Assembly (NCBI GenBank): GCA_964501785.1
Contig: CAZCUD010000001.1
Coordinates: 427,567-491,566, forward strand
DNA: 64,000 nt
Reading direction: 5' to 3'
Origin: DATBSK01 sp964501785
Lineage (GTDB): Bacteria > Actinomycetota > Acidimicrobiia > IMCC26256 > PALSA-555
Part shown: in pieces, positions 43,668 to 51,571 of the stretch
Layout: every line of letters begins with the position of its first letter
How positions within the stretch are numbered: the stretch's first letter is position 1
The notes under the pieces: model-generated
The model's database searches: none
Seen by the model: only the letters and a program-made list of their open reading frames with translations
Told to the model about the DNA's origin: nothing
Translations under genes and position numbers: made by a program

Positions 43668-44261
43668 TCAGCGCGGAGCCGAGCGCGAGCGCACGCGGAC
43701 GGGGTGATCGGCGCGCGCGAAGAGCTCGTGGTCGCCCGAGGAGTCGCCGTAGGCCCAGATCGTGGCCGGGCGACCTCCCAGCCAGGCATCGAGTCGGCGG
43801 ACCTTCTCGGCCCGCCGGACGTTCGGACCGTCGAGACGCCCGGTGAGTCGTCCGTCGAGCACCTCGAGCCGGGTGCCGAGTGCCGCGTCGAAGCCGAGCG
43901 CGGCGGCGATCGGAGCGAGATAGCACTCGTACGAGGCGGAGACGATCACCAGCCGGTGGCCCTCGTCGGCGTGGCGGCGTGCCCGGTCGAGGACGTCGTC
44001 GCGGAGGTGGTGGGCTACGACGTCCTCGGCGAAGCGCGCGGCCAGGGCATCGAGCTCCGACGCGTCGCGATCGGTCAGGAGGCGCGTGAGGCGCGCCTTG
44101 ACCGCGTCGCGCCGGCCACGTGCCACGTCGAGCGAGGAGGCGCCGAGCGCTCGCGCGACGCGAGCACGACTCGTCGCCGCGGTGAGGAAGGGCAGCACGT
44201 TGTCCCGCGACGAGAGCGTCTTGTCGAAGTCGAACGCCGCGACCGTCTCGCGTTCGGTCAC
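43668..44261 (-). CDS. HAD-IB family phosphatase
   Basis: The protein has 197 residues. All HAD motifs are visible: FDFDKTLSSRDN (nucleophile and acid Asp), VIVSASYE (motif II Ser), a Lys in RAEKVRRL, and GDSSGDHEL. It resembles SerB/CicA-type HAD-IB enzymes. It starts 7 bases after the dprE2 stop. In mycobacteria the product of UbiA must be dephosphorylated before DprE1 acts, and a PAP2 protein is thought to do this; this HAD protein is the obvious candidate here (inference). Confidence 0.85.
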   Translation of the reverse strand: MTERETVAAFDFDKTLSSRDNVLPFLTAATSRARVARALGASSLDVARGRRDAVKARLTRLLTDRDASELDALAARFAEDVVAHHLRDDVLDRARRHADEGHRLVIVSASYECYLAPIAAALGFDAALGTRLEVLDGRLTGRLDGPNVRRAEKVRRLDAWLGGRPATIWAYGDSSGDHELFARADHPVRVRSRSAPR

Positions 44262-44268
44262 CGTTCGT

Positions 44269-45045
44269 TCACAGCGGGAGCTTGCGGAAGACGGCGCGCG
44301 GCGTGTGACGCAACACCGACATCACCCAACGCAGCGCCGGCGGGACCCAGAGGATCTCGCTGCCGCGCTCGATGCCGCGCACGATCGCGTCGGCGACCGC
44401 GTCGGGTGTCGTGGCGAGCGGTGCCGCGTCGAGTCCGGCCGTCATCTTCGTGTGCACGAAGCCGGGGCGCACGATCAGCACCCGCACACCGGTTCCCACG
44501 AGGCTGTCGCCGAGGCCCTGGAAGAAGGCATCGAGCCCGGCCTTCGACGAGCCGTAGACGAAGTTCGATCGTCGAGCGCGCTCGCCCGCGACCGAGGACA
44601 GCACCGCGATCGTCCCGTGGCCCTGGGCCCGGAGGTGAGCCGCGAGCGGCACGGTGACGGACACCGCACCCAGGTAGTTGACGCGCGCGACCTCGGCGGC
44701 GGCCGCAGCATCCCGCTCGGCCTCGGCCTGGTCGCCCAGCACGCCGAACGCGACGAGGACGAGGTCGAGGTCGCCCACCCGGTCGACGACCTCGTCGACG
44801 AACGCCTCGTGCGTCTCGGTCGCCGCCGCATCGAACGCCAGGGTCTCGACGCGGGTCGCGCCCAGGGCGCGCAGCTCGTCGGCGGTGGCCGCGATCTGCT
44901 GGGGGTCGCGGGCCGCGAGCACGATCGTGCGGGTTCGGTTCGCGACGAGGCGGCGCAGGGTCGCCTGCGCGATCTCGGAGCCGCCCCCGAGCACCAGCAC
45001 CGTCTGCACGCCTCCGAGCGCGTCCTCCACCTCGTCCTCCGTCAC
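44269..45045 (-). CDS. dprE2: Decaprenylphosphoryl-2-keto-ribose reductase
   Basis: This is the second half of the epimerisation of decaprenyl-phosphoryl-ribose to -arabinose. The protein has 258 residues of SDR fold, close to mycobacterial DprE2 along its length: TVLVLGGGSEIAQATLRRL, NYLGAVSVTVPLA, SSVAGERARRSNFVYGSSK (split: SSVAGERARR, SNFVYGSSK; catalytic Tyr and Lys) and the ending HTPRAVFRKLPL. GTG 45045 gives the usual short lead before TVLVLGG. A palindromic repeat lies 5 bases upstream of this start and would fold in the dprE1-dprE2 mRNA. Confidence 0.93.
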   Translation of the reverse strand: MTEDEVEDALGGVQTVLVLGGGSEIAQATLRRLVANRTRTIVLAARDPQQIAATADELRALGATRVETLAFDAAATETHEAFVDEVVDRVGDLDLVLVAFGVLGDQAEAERDAAAAAEVARVNYLGAVSVTVPLAAHLRAQGHGTIAVLSSVAGERARRSNFVYGSSKAGLDAFFQGLGDSLVGTGVRVLIVRPGFVHTKMTAGLDAAPLATTPDAVADAIVRGIERGSEILWVPPALRWVMSVLRHTPRAVFRKLPL

Positions 45046-45050
45046 CTCTC

Positions 45051-45103
45051 GGGAATTCGGCACGCTGCGACATCCATGGTCCGCGACAGCGTGCCGAGAT
45101 CCC
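45051..45103. repeat. 53-bp palindromic element, copy 2 (dprE1-dprE2 gap)
   Basis: The same length and centre (CCATGG at 45074-45079) as the element at 1688-1740, with 40 of 53 identical positions. The arms retain TCGGCACGCTG paired with its exact complement CAGCGTGCCGA, but several inner bases no longer pair, so this copy is decayed. It fills nearly all of the 73-base gap between dprE1 and dprE2. Confidence 0.8.
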
Positions 45104-45118
45104 GGGGAAGGACTCGCA

Positions 45119-46498
45119 TCAGATCTGGAGCCGGCGGGCGAGGTCGGACTGGAGCACGCCCGAAGGGTCGACGCGGCTGCGCAGCTCGCGGAACCGGTCG
45201 AGCTCGGGGTACATGCGCCCGAGCAGCTCGGGCGCGAGGCGCGAGTCCTTGGCCAGGTACACACGCCCACCGGCTTCGACGACGAGCCGGTCGAGGTCGT
45301 CGAGGACCGGAGCCAGGTCGCGCACCGAGGCGGGCAGGTCGAGCGCGAGCGTCCACCCCGCGATCGGGAACGAGAGCGGCCCGGGGTTCCCCGGCCCGAA
45401 GCGCTTGAGCACCGCGAGGAACGAGGCGCACTGCTCCTGCGAGAGGCGTTCGAGCGTCGCACGCACCGTGTCGGTCGCCCCGTCGGGGACGACGTACTGG
45501 TACTGGAGAAAGCCGCGGCTGCCGTACAGGCGGTTCCATCCCCGCACGCCGTCGAGCGGGTGGAAGAACGTGCTGATCGTCTCCAGGTGCCCGGTCTGAT
45601 GGCGTGGCGCCTTCCGGTACCAGAGCTCGTTGAACAGCCTGATCGTGAACCGGTTGAGCAGACCGTTGGGCGCCCACCGCGGGGCCGCGAGCAGCGCCCG
45701 GGGCGCGAAGTGCAGCGGATCGGCCTGCGCGCGCGCCGGCAGCGCGTCGCGCGGCGCATGGTCGCCGCGGGTGAGGATCCCTCTCCCGAGCGAAGCACCG
45801 CGTGCGAGGCAGTCGATCCATGCGGCGGAGTAGTGGTACCGATCGTCACCCTCGACCATCCGGCGCATGAGCTCGTCGAGGTCGCCGACGCGCTCGTTGT
45901 CGACGAGCAGCATCGACGTCTCGATCGGGAGCAGCCGCAGCGTCGCCTCGCTGACGACGCCGGTCAGGCCCATGCCGCCGGCGGTGCCCCAGAACAGGTC
46001 GGGGTCGGACGCGGGATCGACGACGAACCGACCCTTCGGCGAGTGCAACGTGAACGACTCGACGTGGTTGGCGAAGCTGCCGTCGGTGTGGTGGCCCTTG
46101 CCGTGGATGTCGGCGGCGATCGCGCCCCCGACGGTGACGAAGCGCGTGCCGGGAGTCACGACGAAGAAGCCGAACGGGACGAGGAGTCGCATCAACGCGT
46201 CGAGGCTCACCCCCGCGTCGACGCGAAGGACGCCACGCCCGAGGTCGAAGTCGCGGATCGCCGCCAGCGTCGTGGCATCGATGACGGTGCCGCCCGCGTT
46301 CTGTGCCGCGTCGCCGTACGAGCGGCCGAGGCCCCGAGCGACGATGCCGCGGCGCCCGGCCTGCTCGAGCAGCGAGTCGACCGCGGCGTCGTCGCTGACG
46401 GGCACGAGCCGTGCCGCGGTGGCGGCGGTTCGGCCCCAACCGGTCAGCAGGCGTCGCGGCTCCCCGTCCGCGGCCCCGGTGCGGTCGACGGCGACCAT
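45119..46498 (-). CDS. dprE1: Decaprenylphosphoryl-beta-D-ribose 2'-oxidase
   Basis: This flavoenzyme oxidises decaprenyl-phosphoryl-ribose to the 2-keto form in arabinan-donor synthesis. The protein has 459 residues, collinear with mycobacterial DprE1: GLGRSYGDAAQN, VTVGGAIAADIHGKGHH with FAD-linking His132, WYRKAPRH, GFLQYQYVVP and YLAKDSR (catalytic Lys417). The position of the benzothiazinone-reactive Cys387 of M. tuberculosis is Ala385 here (GWTLALDLP; codon GCG at 45344-45346). The ATG lies 1 base after the ubiA stop. Distant oxidases such as alditol oxidase are excluded by the full-length match. Confidence 0.95.
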   Translation of the reverse strand: MVAVDRTGAADGEPRRLLTGWGRTAATAARLVPVSDDAAVDSLLEQAGRRGIVARGLGRSYGDAAQNAGGTVIDATTLAAIRDFDLGRGVLRVDAGVSLDALMRLLVPFGFFVVTPGTRFVTVGGAIAADIHGKGHHTDGSFANHVESFTLHSPKGRFVVDPASDPDLFWGTAGGMGLTGVVSEATLRLLPIETSMLLVDNERVGDLDELMRRMVEGDDRYHYSAAWIDCLARGASLGRGILTRGDHAPRDALPARAQADPLHFAPRALLAAPRWAPNGLLNRFTIRLFNELWYRKAPRHQTGHLETISTFFHPLDGVRGWNRLYGSRGFLQYQYVVPDGATDTVRATLERLSQEQCASFLAVLKRFGPGNPGPLSFPIAGWTLALDLPASVRDLAPVLDDLDRLVVEAGGRVYLAKDSRLAPELLGRMYPELDRFRELRSRVDPSGVLQSDLARRLQI

Positions 46499-46499
46499 C

Positions 46500-47414
46500 T
46501 CAGGCGTTCACCCCGATCGCGAAGGTCGCGATCCACAGCAGGCCGAGGACCTGGATGATGCGGTCGCCGAGGACGACCTCCTCGGGCGCGCCGCCTCGAC
46601 CCTGCTCCACGACGTGCGCGTAGCGCAGCACGGCGAGCACGAACGGGATGATCGACAGCCGGAACCAGGTCACGTCACCGGTGGCGAACGCGTTCTCGAA
46701 CGCCCACAGGCAGTACGCGGTCACCATGACGCTCGCCGAGACCGCGCGCACGAAGCCGAGGAAGCTCGGTGAGTACTCCTCGAGGGTGCTCCGGTGCGCG
46801 CCCGAGCCCTCGCCGAGCTCGAGCTGCTCGGCGTGGCGCTTCCCAGTGACCATGAAGAGCGATCCGGACGCAGCGACGATCAGGAACCAGTCGGAGATCT
46901 CGACGTCGGCGGCCACGCCACCCGCGATCGCCCGCAGCACGAAGCCGGCAGCGACCGCGGCGAGGTCGATGACCGGCTCGTGCTTGAGCCAGATGCTGTA
47001 GGAGACGGTGAGGGCGGCGTAGCCGGCGACGACGAGGGCGAGCTCGCCGCGCGAGACCGGGATCGAGATGGCGATGCCCGCGGCGATCAGCAGCGCGGCG
47101 ATGAGCTTCGCGACCCCGACGCTGAGGTAGCCCGCGGCGACCGGGCGGAAGCGCTTCGTCGGGTGCTGCCGGTCGGCCTCGGCATCGAGCGCGTCGTTGA
47201 GGAAGTAGGTGCCGCTCGCGGCGAGGCACAGCGCGACGAACGCGACGAGCGTGCGGGCGAGCGGGCCGGGCTCGGTCAGCACGCCGGCGGCGCCGGGCGC
47301 CGCGAACACGAGGACGTTCTTGACCCACTGCTTCGGACGTGCCGTGCGCCACAGCGCGGCGACCATCGACGGCCGCGGGCCGGAGGCCGCGGACCGCTGC
47401 GATGCAACGGACAT
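46500..47414 (-). CDS. ubiA: Decaprenyl-phosphate phosphoribosyltransferase (UbiA superfamily)
   Basis: The enzyme attaches 5-phosphoribose from PRPP to a polyprenyl phosphate, the committed step to lipid-linked arabinose. The protein has 304 residues and about nine helices. RPKQWVKNVLVFAAP at the N-terminus, the Asp motif NDALDAEADRQHPTKRFRP, RAIAGGVA, FMVTGKRHAE and the C-terminal DRIIQVLGLLWIAT match the mycobacterial enzyme Rv3806c throughout. It starts the ubiA-dprE1-dprE2-HAD unit. ATG 47414 sits 7 bases after a TACCCT box, so the mRNA is probably leaderless. Confidence 0.93.
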   Translation of the reverse strand: MSVASQRSAASGPRPSMVAALWRTARPKQWVKNVLVFAAPGAAGVLTEPGPLARTLVAFVALCLAASGTYFLNDALDAEADRQHPTKRFRPVAAGYLSVGVAKLIAALLIAAGIAISIPVSRGELALVVAGYAALTVSYSIWLKHEPVIDLAAVAAGFVLRAIAGGVAADVEISDWFLIVAASGSLFMVTGKRHAEQLELGEGSGAHRSTLEEYSPSFLGFVRAVSASVMVTAYCLWAFENAFATGDVTWFRLSIIPFVLAVLRYAHVVEQGRGGAPEEVVLGDRIIQVLGLLWIATFAIGVNA

Positions 47415-47421
47415 CGTCGCC

Positions 47422-47427
47422 AGGGTA
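47422..47427 (-). promoter_or_regulatory. -10 box (TACCCT) before ubiA
   Basis: TACCCT on the minus strand ends 7 bases before the ubiA ATG, so transcription would begin at the start codon. Confidence 0.45.
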
Positions 47428-47527
47428 CCGGAGCACCTCACCGCGACCGTGTCGTGCTGCTCGATCGAACCCGAGGACGCCGATCCGGCCGATCCGCCCG
47501 GCGAGCCGACCCGCAGACCCCGAGCCG

Positions 47528-47533
47528 TAGAAT
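47528..47533 (+). promoter_or_regulatory. -10 box (TAGAAT) before the cobalamin adenosyltransferase
   Basis: TAGAAT ends 6 bases before GTG 47540; the mRNA is predicted to be leaderless. It lies in the 125-base divergent gap with ubiA, the largest gap in the window, where I see no other element. Confidence 0.5.
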
Positions 47534-47539
47534 CGCCGG

Positions 47540-48103
47540 GTGACCCGAACGCCGCGGACCGTCTACACGCGCACCGGCGACGACGGGACGACGGCGTTGC
47601 TCTTCGGTGGAAGGGTCGGCAAGGACGCACCCGGCCCCGCCGCGTACGGCGTGGTCGACGAAGCGGTCGCGGCGCTCGGACTCGCACGCGCCGAGTGCGA
47701 GCGCGAGTCCGAGCTCGACCGACTGCTCGTCCGGCTCCAGCGCGAGCTGTTCGTGGTCGGTGCCGAGCTCGCGACGGCGCCCGAGAACCGCTCCAAGCTC
47801 GTCGACGGCACGACGCGCGTGACGAGCGAGATGGTCGCCGCACTCGAGCCGATCATCGACGAGATCACCGACCGCTTCGACCCCCCGCAGGAGTTCGTGC
47901 TGCCGGGTGAGAACCGCGTCGCGGCGGCGCTCGACCTGGCGCGCACGGTCGTCCGCCGGGCCGAGCGGGCAGCGGTGGGAGCCGGGCGCGAGGGCTGGCT
48001 CGCGGGCTCGCAGGTGGTCGCGTACCTCAACCGCCTCGCCGACCTCGTCTACACGCTCGCGCGCTGGCAAGAAGGCGTCTTCCGCCCCGTTCGCACCACC
48101 TGA
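47540..48103 (+). CDS. pduO: Cob(I)alamin adenosyltransferase, PduO type
   Basis: The enzyme makes adenosylcobalamin from cob(I)alamin and ATP. The protein has 187 residues, a helical bundle, with the ATP site VYTRTGDDGTTALLFGGRV near the N-terminus and the conserved region FVLPGENRVAAALDLARTVVRRAER (split: FVLPGENRVAAALDL, ARTVVRRAER). Adenosylcobalamin is the cofactor of the methylmalonyl-CoA mutase encoded at 62450-64000. The GTG start is fixed by the -10 box just before it. Confidence 0.93.
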   Translation: MTRTPRTVYTRTGDDGTTALLFGGRVGKDAPGPAAYGVVDEAVAALGLARAECERESELDRLLVRLQRELFVVGAELATAPENRSKLVDGTTRVTSEMVAALEPIIDEITDRFDPPQEFVLPGENRVAAALDLARTVVRRAERAAVGAGREGWLAGSQVVAYLNRLADLVYTLARWQEGVFRPVRTT

Positions 48104-48118
48104 TCCCCCCGAGTTCAC

Positions 48119-48134
48119 CGGTGCCGTCGCACCG
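48119..48134 (+). promoter_or_regulatory. Leader hairpin and strong Shine-Dalgarno before pepA
   Basis: CGGTGC-CGTC-GCACCG forms a 6-bp stem with a tetraloop just ahead of AAGGAG (48137-48142), which is spaced 5 bases from GTG 48148. This Shine-Dalgarno sequence decides that start over an in-frame GTG at 48121. Confidence 0.45.
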
Positions 48135-48147
48135 ACAAGGAGCAGCA

Positions 48148-49773
48148 GTGAGCATCACCGTCAGCGTGTCGTCGCAATCAGCCGCGTCGGTCAAGGCCGG
48201 GATGCTCGCGGTGCCCGTCGGGGCCGACCGCGAGCTCGGTGCCGGGGCGGATGCCGTCGACCGCGCGCTCGGCGGTGGGCTCGACGCGTTCATGCGGGAG
48301 GCGGGGTTCGGCGGCAAGCCGGGCGAGACGCTCCTCGTGCCCGTCGACGGGCTGGCGGCCGACGTCGCCCTCCTGGTCGGGACGGGCCCGCGGGCGAAGA
48401 TCACCCCGTCGACGCTGCGCCGGGCGGCAGCCGCGATCGCGCGGCGGGCGAGCAAGGTCGGCTCGATAGCGACGACGCTCACGAGCGCTGCGCCCGATGA
48501 CGTCGACGCGGCTGCCGCGGCGGCTGCCGTCACCGAGGGGCTCCTCCTCGGCTCGTACCAGTTCCTCTCCTACAAGACCAAGGGCGAGCCGTCGAAGCTG
48601 AAGAAGGCCGTCCTCGTCGGGTCCGGTGGCGCCGACGTCGCGACCGCGGTCCGCGAGGCATCGGTGATCGCTGAGGCGGTGCGGTGGGCCCGCGACATCG
48701 TGAACGAGCCCTCCGGCACGAAGTCGCCGACCGAGTTCGCGGCCGCCGCGAAGAAGCTGCTCACCGGCAAGGGCGTGAAGGTGACGGTGCTCACCGAAGG
48801 CCAGATCAAGACCCAGAAGATGGGTGGCGTGCTCGGCGTGGGGCAAGGCTCGACGCGCCCGCCCCGCTTCGTGAAGGTCGTCTACGAGCCGCCGGCGGGC
48901 AAGCGCGCCAAGGGCACGCTCGCGCTCGTCGGCAAGGGCGTGACGTTCGACACGGGCGGCATCTCGATCAAGCCCGCCGACGGCATGGAGGCCATGAAGA
49001 CCGACATGGGCGGCGCCGCCGCGGTGCTGGCCGCGATGTCGACGCTGCGCGACCTCGGCGTGCGTCATCGCGTCGTCGCATACGCGCCGATGGTCGAGAA
49101 CATGCCGAGCGGCTCGGCCATCCGTCCGGGTGACGTGCTGAAGATGCGCGACGGGCAGACGGTCGAGGTGCTCAACACCGATGCCGAGGGTCGCCTCATC
49201 CTCGCCGATGCGCTCTCGTGGGCCGTCGACGACGAGGTCGACGCCATCGTCGACCTCGCGACGCTCACCGGGGCGTGCGTAGTCGCGCTCGGCGAGAAGG
49301 TCGCGGGACTGATGGGCAACGACGACGACTGGTGCGCACAGGTGCGTGCCGCGTCCGATCTCGCCGGCGAGCCGACCTGGCCGCTGCCGCTGCCGACCGA
49401 CTACCAGAAGCAGCTCGACTCCGAGGTCGCCGACCTCCGCAACATCGGCGCAAACCGCTACGGCGGCGCGCTCACCGCCGGGCTCTTCCTCCAGTCGTTC
49501 GTCGGCGACGTCCCGTGGGTGCACCTCGACATCGCCGGACCCGCGCGTGCGTCCGGTGACGACGGCGAGCTGACCCGGGGTGGCACCGGCTTCGGCGTCC
49601 GCACCCTGGCCCGGCTCGCCCGGTCGTTCGAGCCGCTGGCGCGGTCGGGCCGCAGCGCCGGCGCTCGTCGATCGGGCGCCGAGAAGCAGTCGGCGAAGAA
49701 GCAGTCGGCCAAGAAGCAGCCGGCGAAGAAGGCGACGGGCCGCACGAAGGGCGCGGCGCGCACCTCCCGATGA
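48148..49773 (+). CDS. pepA: Leucyl aminopeptidase (M17)
   Basis: This two-metal aminopeptidase has 541 residues. The N-terminal macro-like domain leads to the catalytic domain with VGKGVTFDTGGISIKP, MKTDMGGAAAVL and the family signature NTDAEGRLILADAL. About 45 extra residues follow the usual end: a low-complexity Lys/Ala/Ser tail with the repeated unit AEKQSAKKQSAKKQPAKK. That tail is not part of PepA and may bind nucleic acid or act as a basic anchor (inference; some PepA proteins bind DNA). The stop overlaps the cupredoxin start (ATGA). Confidence 0.93.
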   Translation: MSITVSVSSQSAASVKAGMLAVPVGADRELGAGADAVDRALGGGLDAFMREAGFGGKPGETLLVPVDGLAADVALLVGTGPRAKITPSTLRRAAAAIARRASKVGSIATTLTSAAPDDVDAAAAAAAVTEGLLLGSYQFLSYKTKGEPSKLKKAVLVGSGGADVATAVREASVIAEAVRWARDIVNEPSGTKSPTEFAAAAKKLLTGKGVKVTVLTEGQIKTQKMGGVLGVGQGSTRPPRFVKVVYEPPAGKRAKGTLALVGKGVTFDTGGISIKPADGMEAMKTDMGGAAAVLAAMSTLRDLGVRHRVVAYAPMVENMPSGSAIRPGDVLKMRDGQTVEVLNTDAEGRLILADALSWAVDDEVDAIVDLATLTGACVVALGEKVAGLMGNDDDWCAQVRAASDLAGEPTWPLPLPTDYQKQLDSEVADLRNIGANRYGGALTAGLFLQSFVGDVPWVHLDIAGPARASGDDGELTRGGTGFGVRTLARLARSFEPLARSGRSAGARRSGAEKQSAKKQSAKKQPAKKATGRTKGAARTSR

Positions 49774-50261
49774 ACCGAGACCGGTGCGCGCTCCGGCCGA
49801 TCCTCGCGGTGGTCGTGGTGCTCTTCGTGTCGACCGGCCTCGCCCTGTCGGCGACGGCGCACGCCGGCCCGTCGCCGACAGATCCGAGCGCGTCGACGAC
49901 CTCGACGACCGCCGTCGGCGCGGGTCCCGTCATCGACGTGCGGATCGGCGACAACTTCTTCCGACCGAAGCGGATCCGGGTGCGCGCCGGCACGACCGTG
50001 CGGTGGCGCAACGCCGGGCGCAACGAGCACAACGTGCTCCCCGACCGCGGCGACGAGTTCGGGATCGACGACCTCCCCCGCGGCGACGTGTACGCGTACC
50101 GTTTCGACGAGCCCGGGAAGTACGGCTACTACTGCTCGTTCCACGGCGCGCCGCGCTCGGGGCAGTACGGCACGGTGATCGTGAAGAAGGCCAAGGGGCC
50201 GAGGGCGCCGAAGGCGCCGGAGCGTGAGGGGGAGCGAGATGCGTCGACGACCAGCACGTAG
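49770..50261 (+). CDS. Secreted cupredoxin (plastocyanin-like)
   Basis: The protein has 163 residues. An N-terminal signal sequence (LAVVVVLFVSTGLALSATAHA) is followed by a Thr/Ser linker, then a cupredoxin domain of about 100 residues: NEHNVLP (His ligand) and YYCSFHG (Cys and His ligands). The fourth ligand, usually Met in CSFHG...GM, is Gln here (SGQYGTV), as in stellacyanin-type sites. It ends in a Lys/Pro-rich tail. It probably carries electrons or copper outside the cell. It is coupled to pepA and overlaps the next gene by 23 bases. Confidence 0.87.
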   Translation: MNRDRCALRPILAVVVVLFVSTGLALSATAHAGPSPTDPSASTTSTTAVGAGPVIDVRIGDNFFRPKRIRVRAGTTVRWRNAGRNEHNVLPDRGDEFGIDDLPRGDVYAYRFDEPGKYGYYCSFHGAPRSGQYGTVIVKKAKGPRAPKAPEREGERDASTTST

Positions 50262-51549
50262 CGCCACTGTCGGGCTGGTGATCGCCACGCTGCTCGGAGC
50301 GGCGTCGGCCGTCGCGACGGTGCCGGCCGTCGCGGGCGAGTCCGACGTGATCCGCGTCCCCGCCGACGAGTCGACCATCCAGGACGCGGTCGACGCCTCG
50401 GAGCCGGGCACGCTGATCCTCGTCTCGCCGGGCGTGTACCGCGAGGCGGTGATCGTCCCCGAGGACAAGCGCAACATCGTGATCCGCGGACTCGACCGCG
50501 CGACCACGATCGTCGACGGCGAGTTCAGCGAGGAACGCAACCGCGAGAACGGGTTCAAGGTGTTCGCGGACGGCGTGGCGATCGAGAACCTGACCGCGCG
50601 CAACTTCGTCACCAACGGCTTCTACTGGATCGGGGTCGACGGCTACCGCGGGTCGTACCTCAACGCGATCCGCAACGGCGACTACGGCATCTACGCCTTC
50701 GACTCCGTCAACGGTCAGTTCGATCATTCGTACGCCTCGGGCAGCGCCGACGGCGGCTTCTACATCGGGCAGTGCGTCCCCTGCAACGCGCTCATCGTCG
50801 ACTCGGAGGCCGAGTGGAACGGGCTCGGCTACTCGGGCACGAACGCGGGTGGCAACCTCTTGATCGCGCGGTCGTCGTTCCACGACAACCGCATCGGCGT
50901 CGTCCCCAACAGCCTCACGAGCGAAGACCTGTTCCCGCAGCGCGAGGCCCAGATCATCGGCAACCACGTCTACGACAACAACAACGCCCAGAGCGCGGCC
51001 GTCGAGATCGCGCAGCTCGCGGCGTTCAACGGCATCGTGGTCGCGGGTGGGCGCGACAACCTCGTCGAGCGCAACCTCGTGACCGGTCACCAGAATATGG
51101 GGATCGGGGTGATCCCGCTCCCCGAGACGGTCTTCTACAGCGACGAGCCCTCCGCACGCGACTTCGACGCGCTCGACAACACGGTGCGCGGCAACGTCAC
51201 CTCTGGCAACGCCTACGACCTCTTCGCGGTCTCCAACATCGAGGACGCGACCGAAGGCGGCGGCAACTGCTTCGCGCGCAACGAGTACACGACGTCGGTG
51301 CCGGCCGACATCGAGGCGGTGCTCCCGTGCTCCGGCAGCGCCGAGGGCTTCGAGACAGACATCACGCTGTTCGCCTCGCTGTTCCTCACCGAGAAGCCTC
51401 CCGCGATCGACTACAAGACCGTCGTCCTGCCCGATCTGCCCGCCGACCTCCCCGACATGCCCAAGGCGAAGCGGGCCAAGGCGCGGCCGGCGACGAACGA
51501 GCCGAGCATCCGCGTGAACGTGCAGGCGCTGGGGGTGCCGACCGGGTAG
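50239..51549 (+). CDS. Secreted right-handed beta-helix protein (NosD/pectate-lyase-like fold)
   Basis: The protein has 436 residues. A basic N-terminus and hydrophobic stretch (RRRPARSATVGLVIATLLGA) form a signal peptide. The mature part begins IRVPADESTIQDAVDASEPGT, the usual start of parallel beta-helix proteins, and continues with Asn-rich rungs (GNHVYDNNN, RNLVTGHQNMGIGV). Two cysteine pairs (CVPC and later C...C) suggest disulfides. It could be a polysaccharide lyase, a NosD-like copper protein or a surface protein; pairing with a cupredoxin makes a copper link worth noting. ATG 50239 is preferred because GAGGGGGAGCG lies just before it; a GTG 15 bases upstream is also in frame. Confidence 0.8.
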   Translation: MRRRPARSATVGLVIATLLGAASAVATVPAVAGESDVIRVPADESTIQDAVDASEPGTLILVSPGVYREAVIVPEDKRNIVIRGLDRATTIVDGEFSEERNRENGFKVFADGVAIENLTARNFVTNGFYWIGVDGYRGSYLNAIRNGDYGIYAFDSVNGQFDHSYASGSADGGFYIGQCVPCNALIVDSEAEWNGLGYSGTNAGGNLLIARSSFHDNRIGVVPNSLTSEDLFPQREAQIIGNHVYDNNNAQSAAVEIAQLAAFNGIVVAGGRDNLVERNLVTGHQNMGIGVIPLPETVFYSDEPSARDFDALDNTVRGNVTSGNAYDLFAVSNIEDATEGGGNCFARNEYTTSVPADIEAVLPCSGSAEGFETDITLFASLFLTEKPPAIDYKTVVLPDLPADLPDMPKAKRAKARPATNEPSIRVNVQALGVPTG

Positions 51550-51558
51550 TCGCATCGG

Positions 51559-51564
51559 TAGCCT
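51559..51564 (+). promoter_or_regulatory. -10 box (TAGCCT) before the gene at 51572
   Basis: TAGCCT ends 7 bases before ATG 51572, predicting a leaderless mRNA in a 22-base gap. Confidence 0.45.
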
Positions 51565-51571
51565 GGCCCGG

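Noticed and set aside
44269..45849. A longer dprE2 frame extending upstream through the palindrome into dprE1
   Set aside because: The extension is antiparallel in composition to real protein and covers dprE1 in another frame; homology to DprE2 begins right after GTG 45045.
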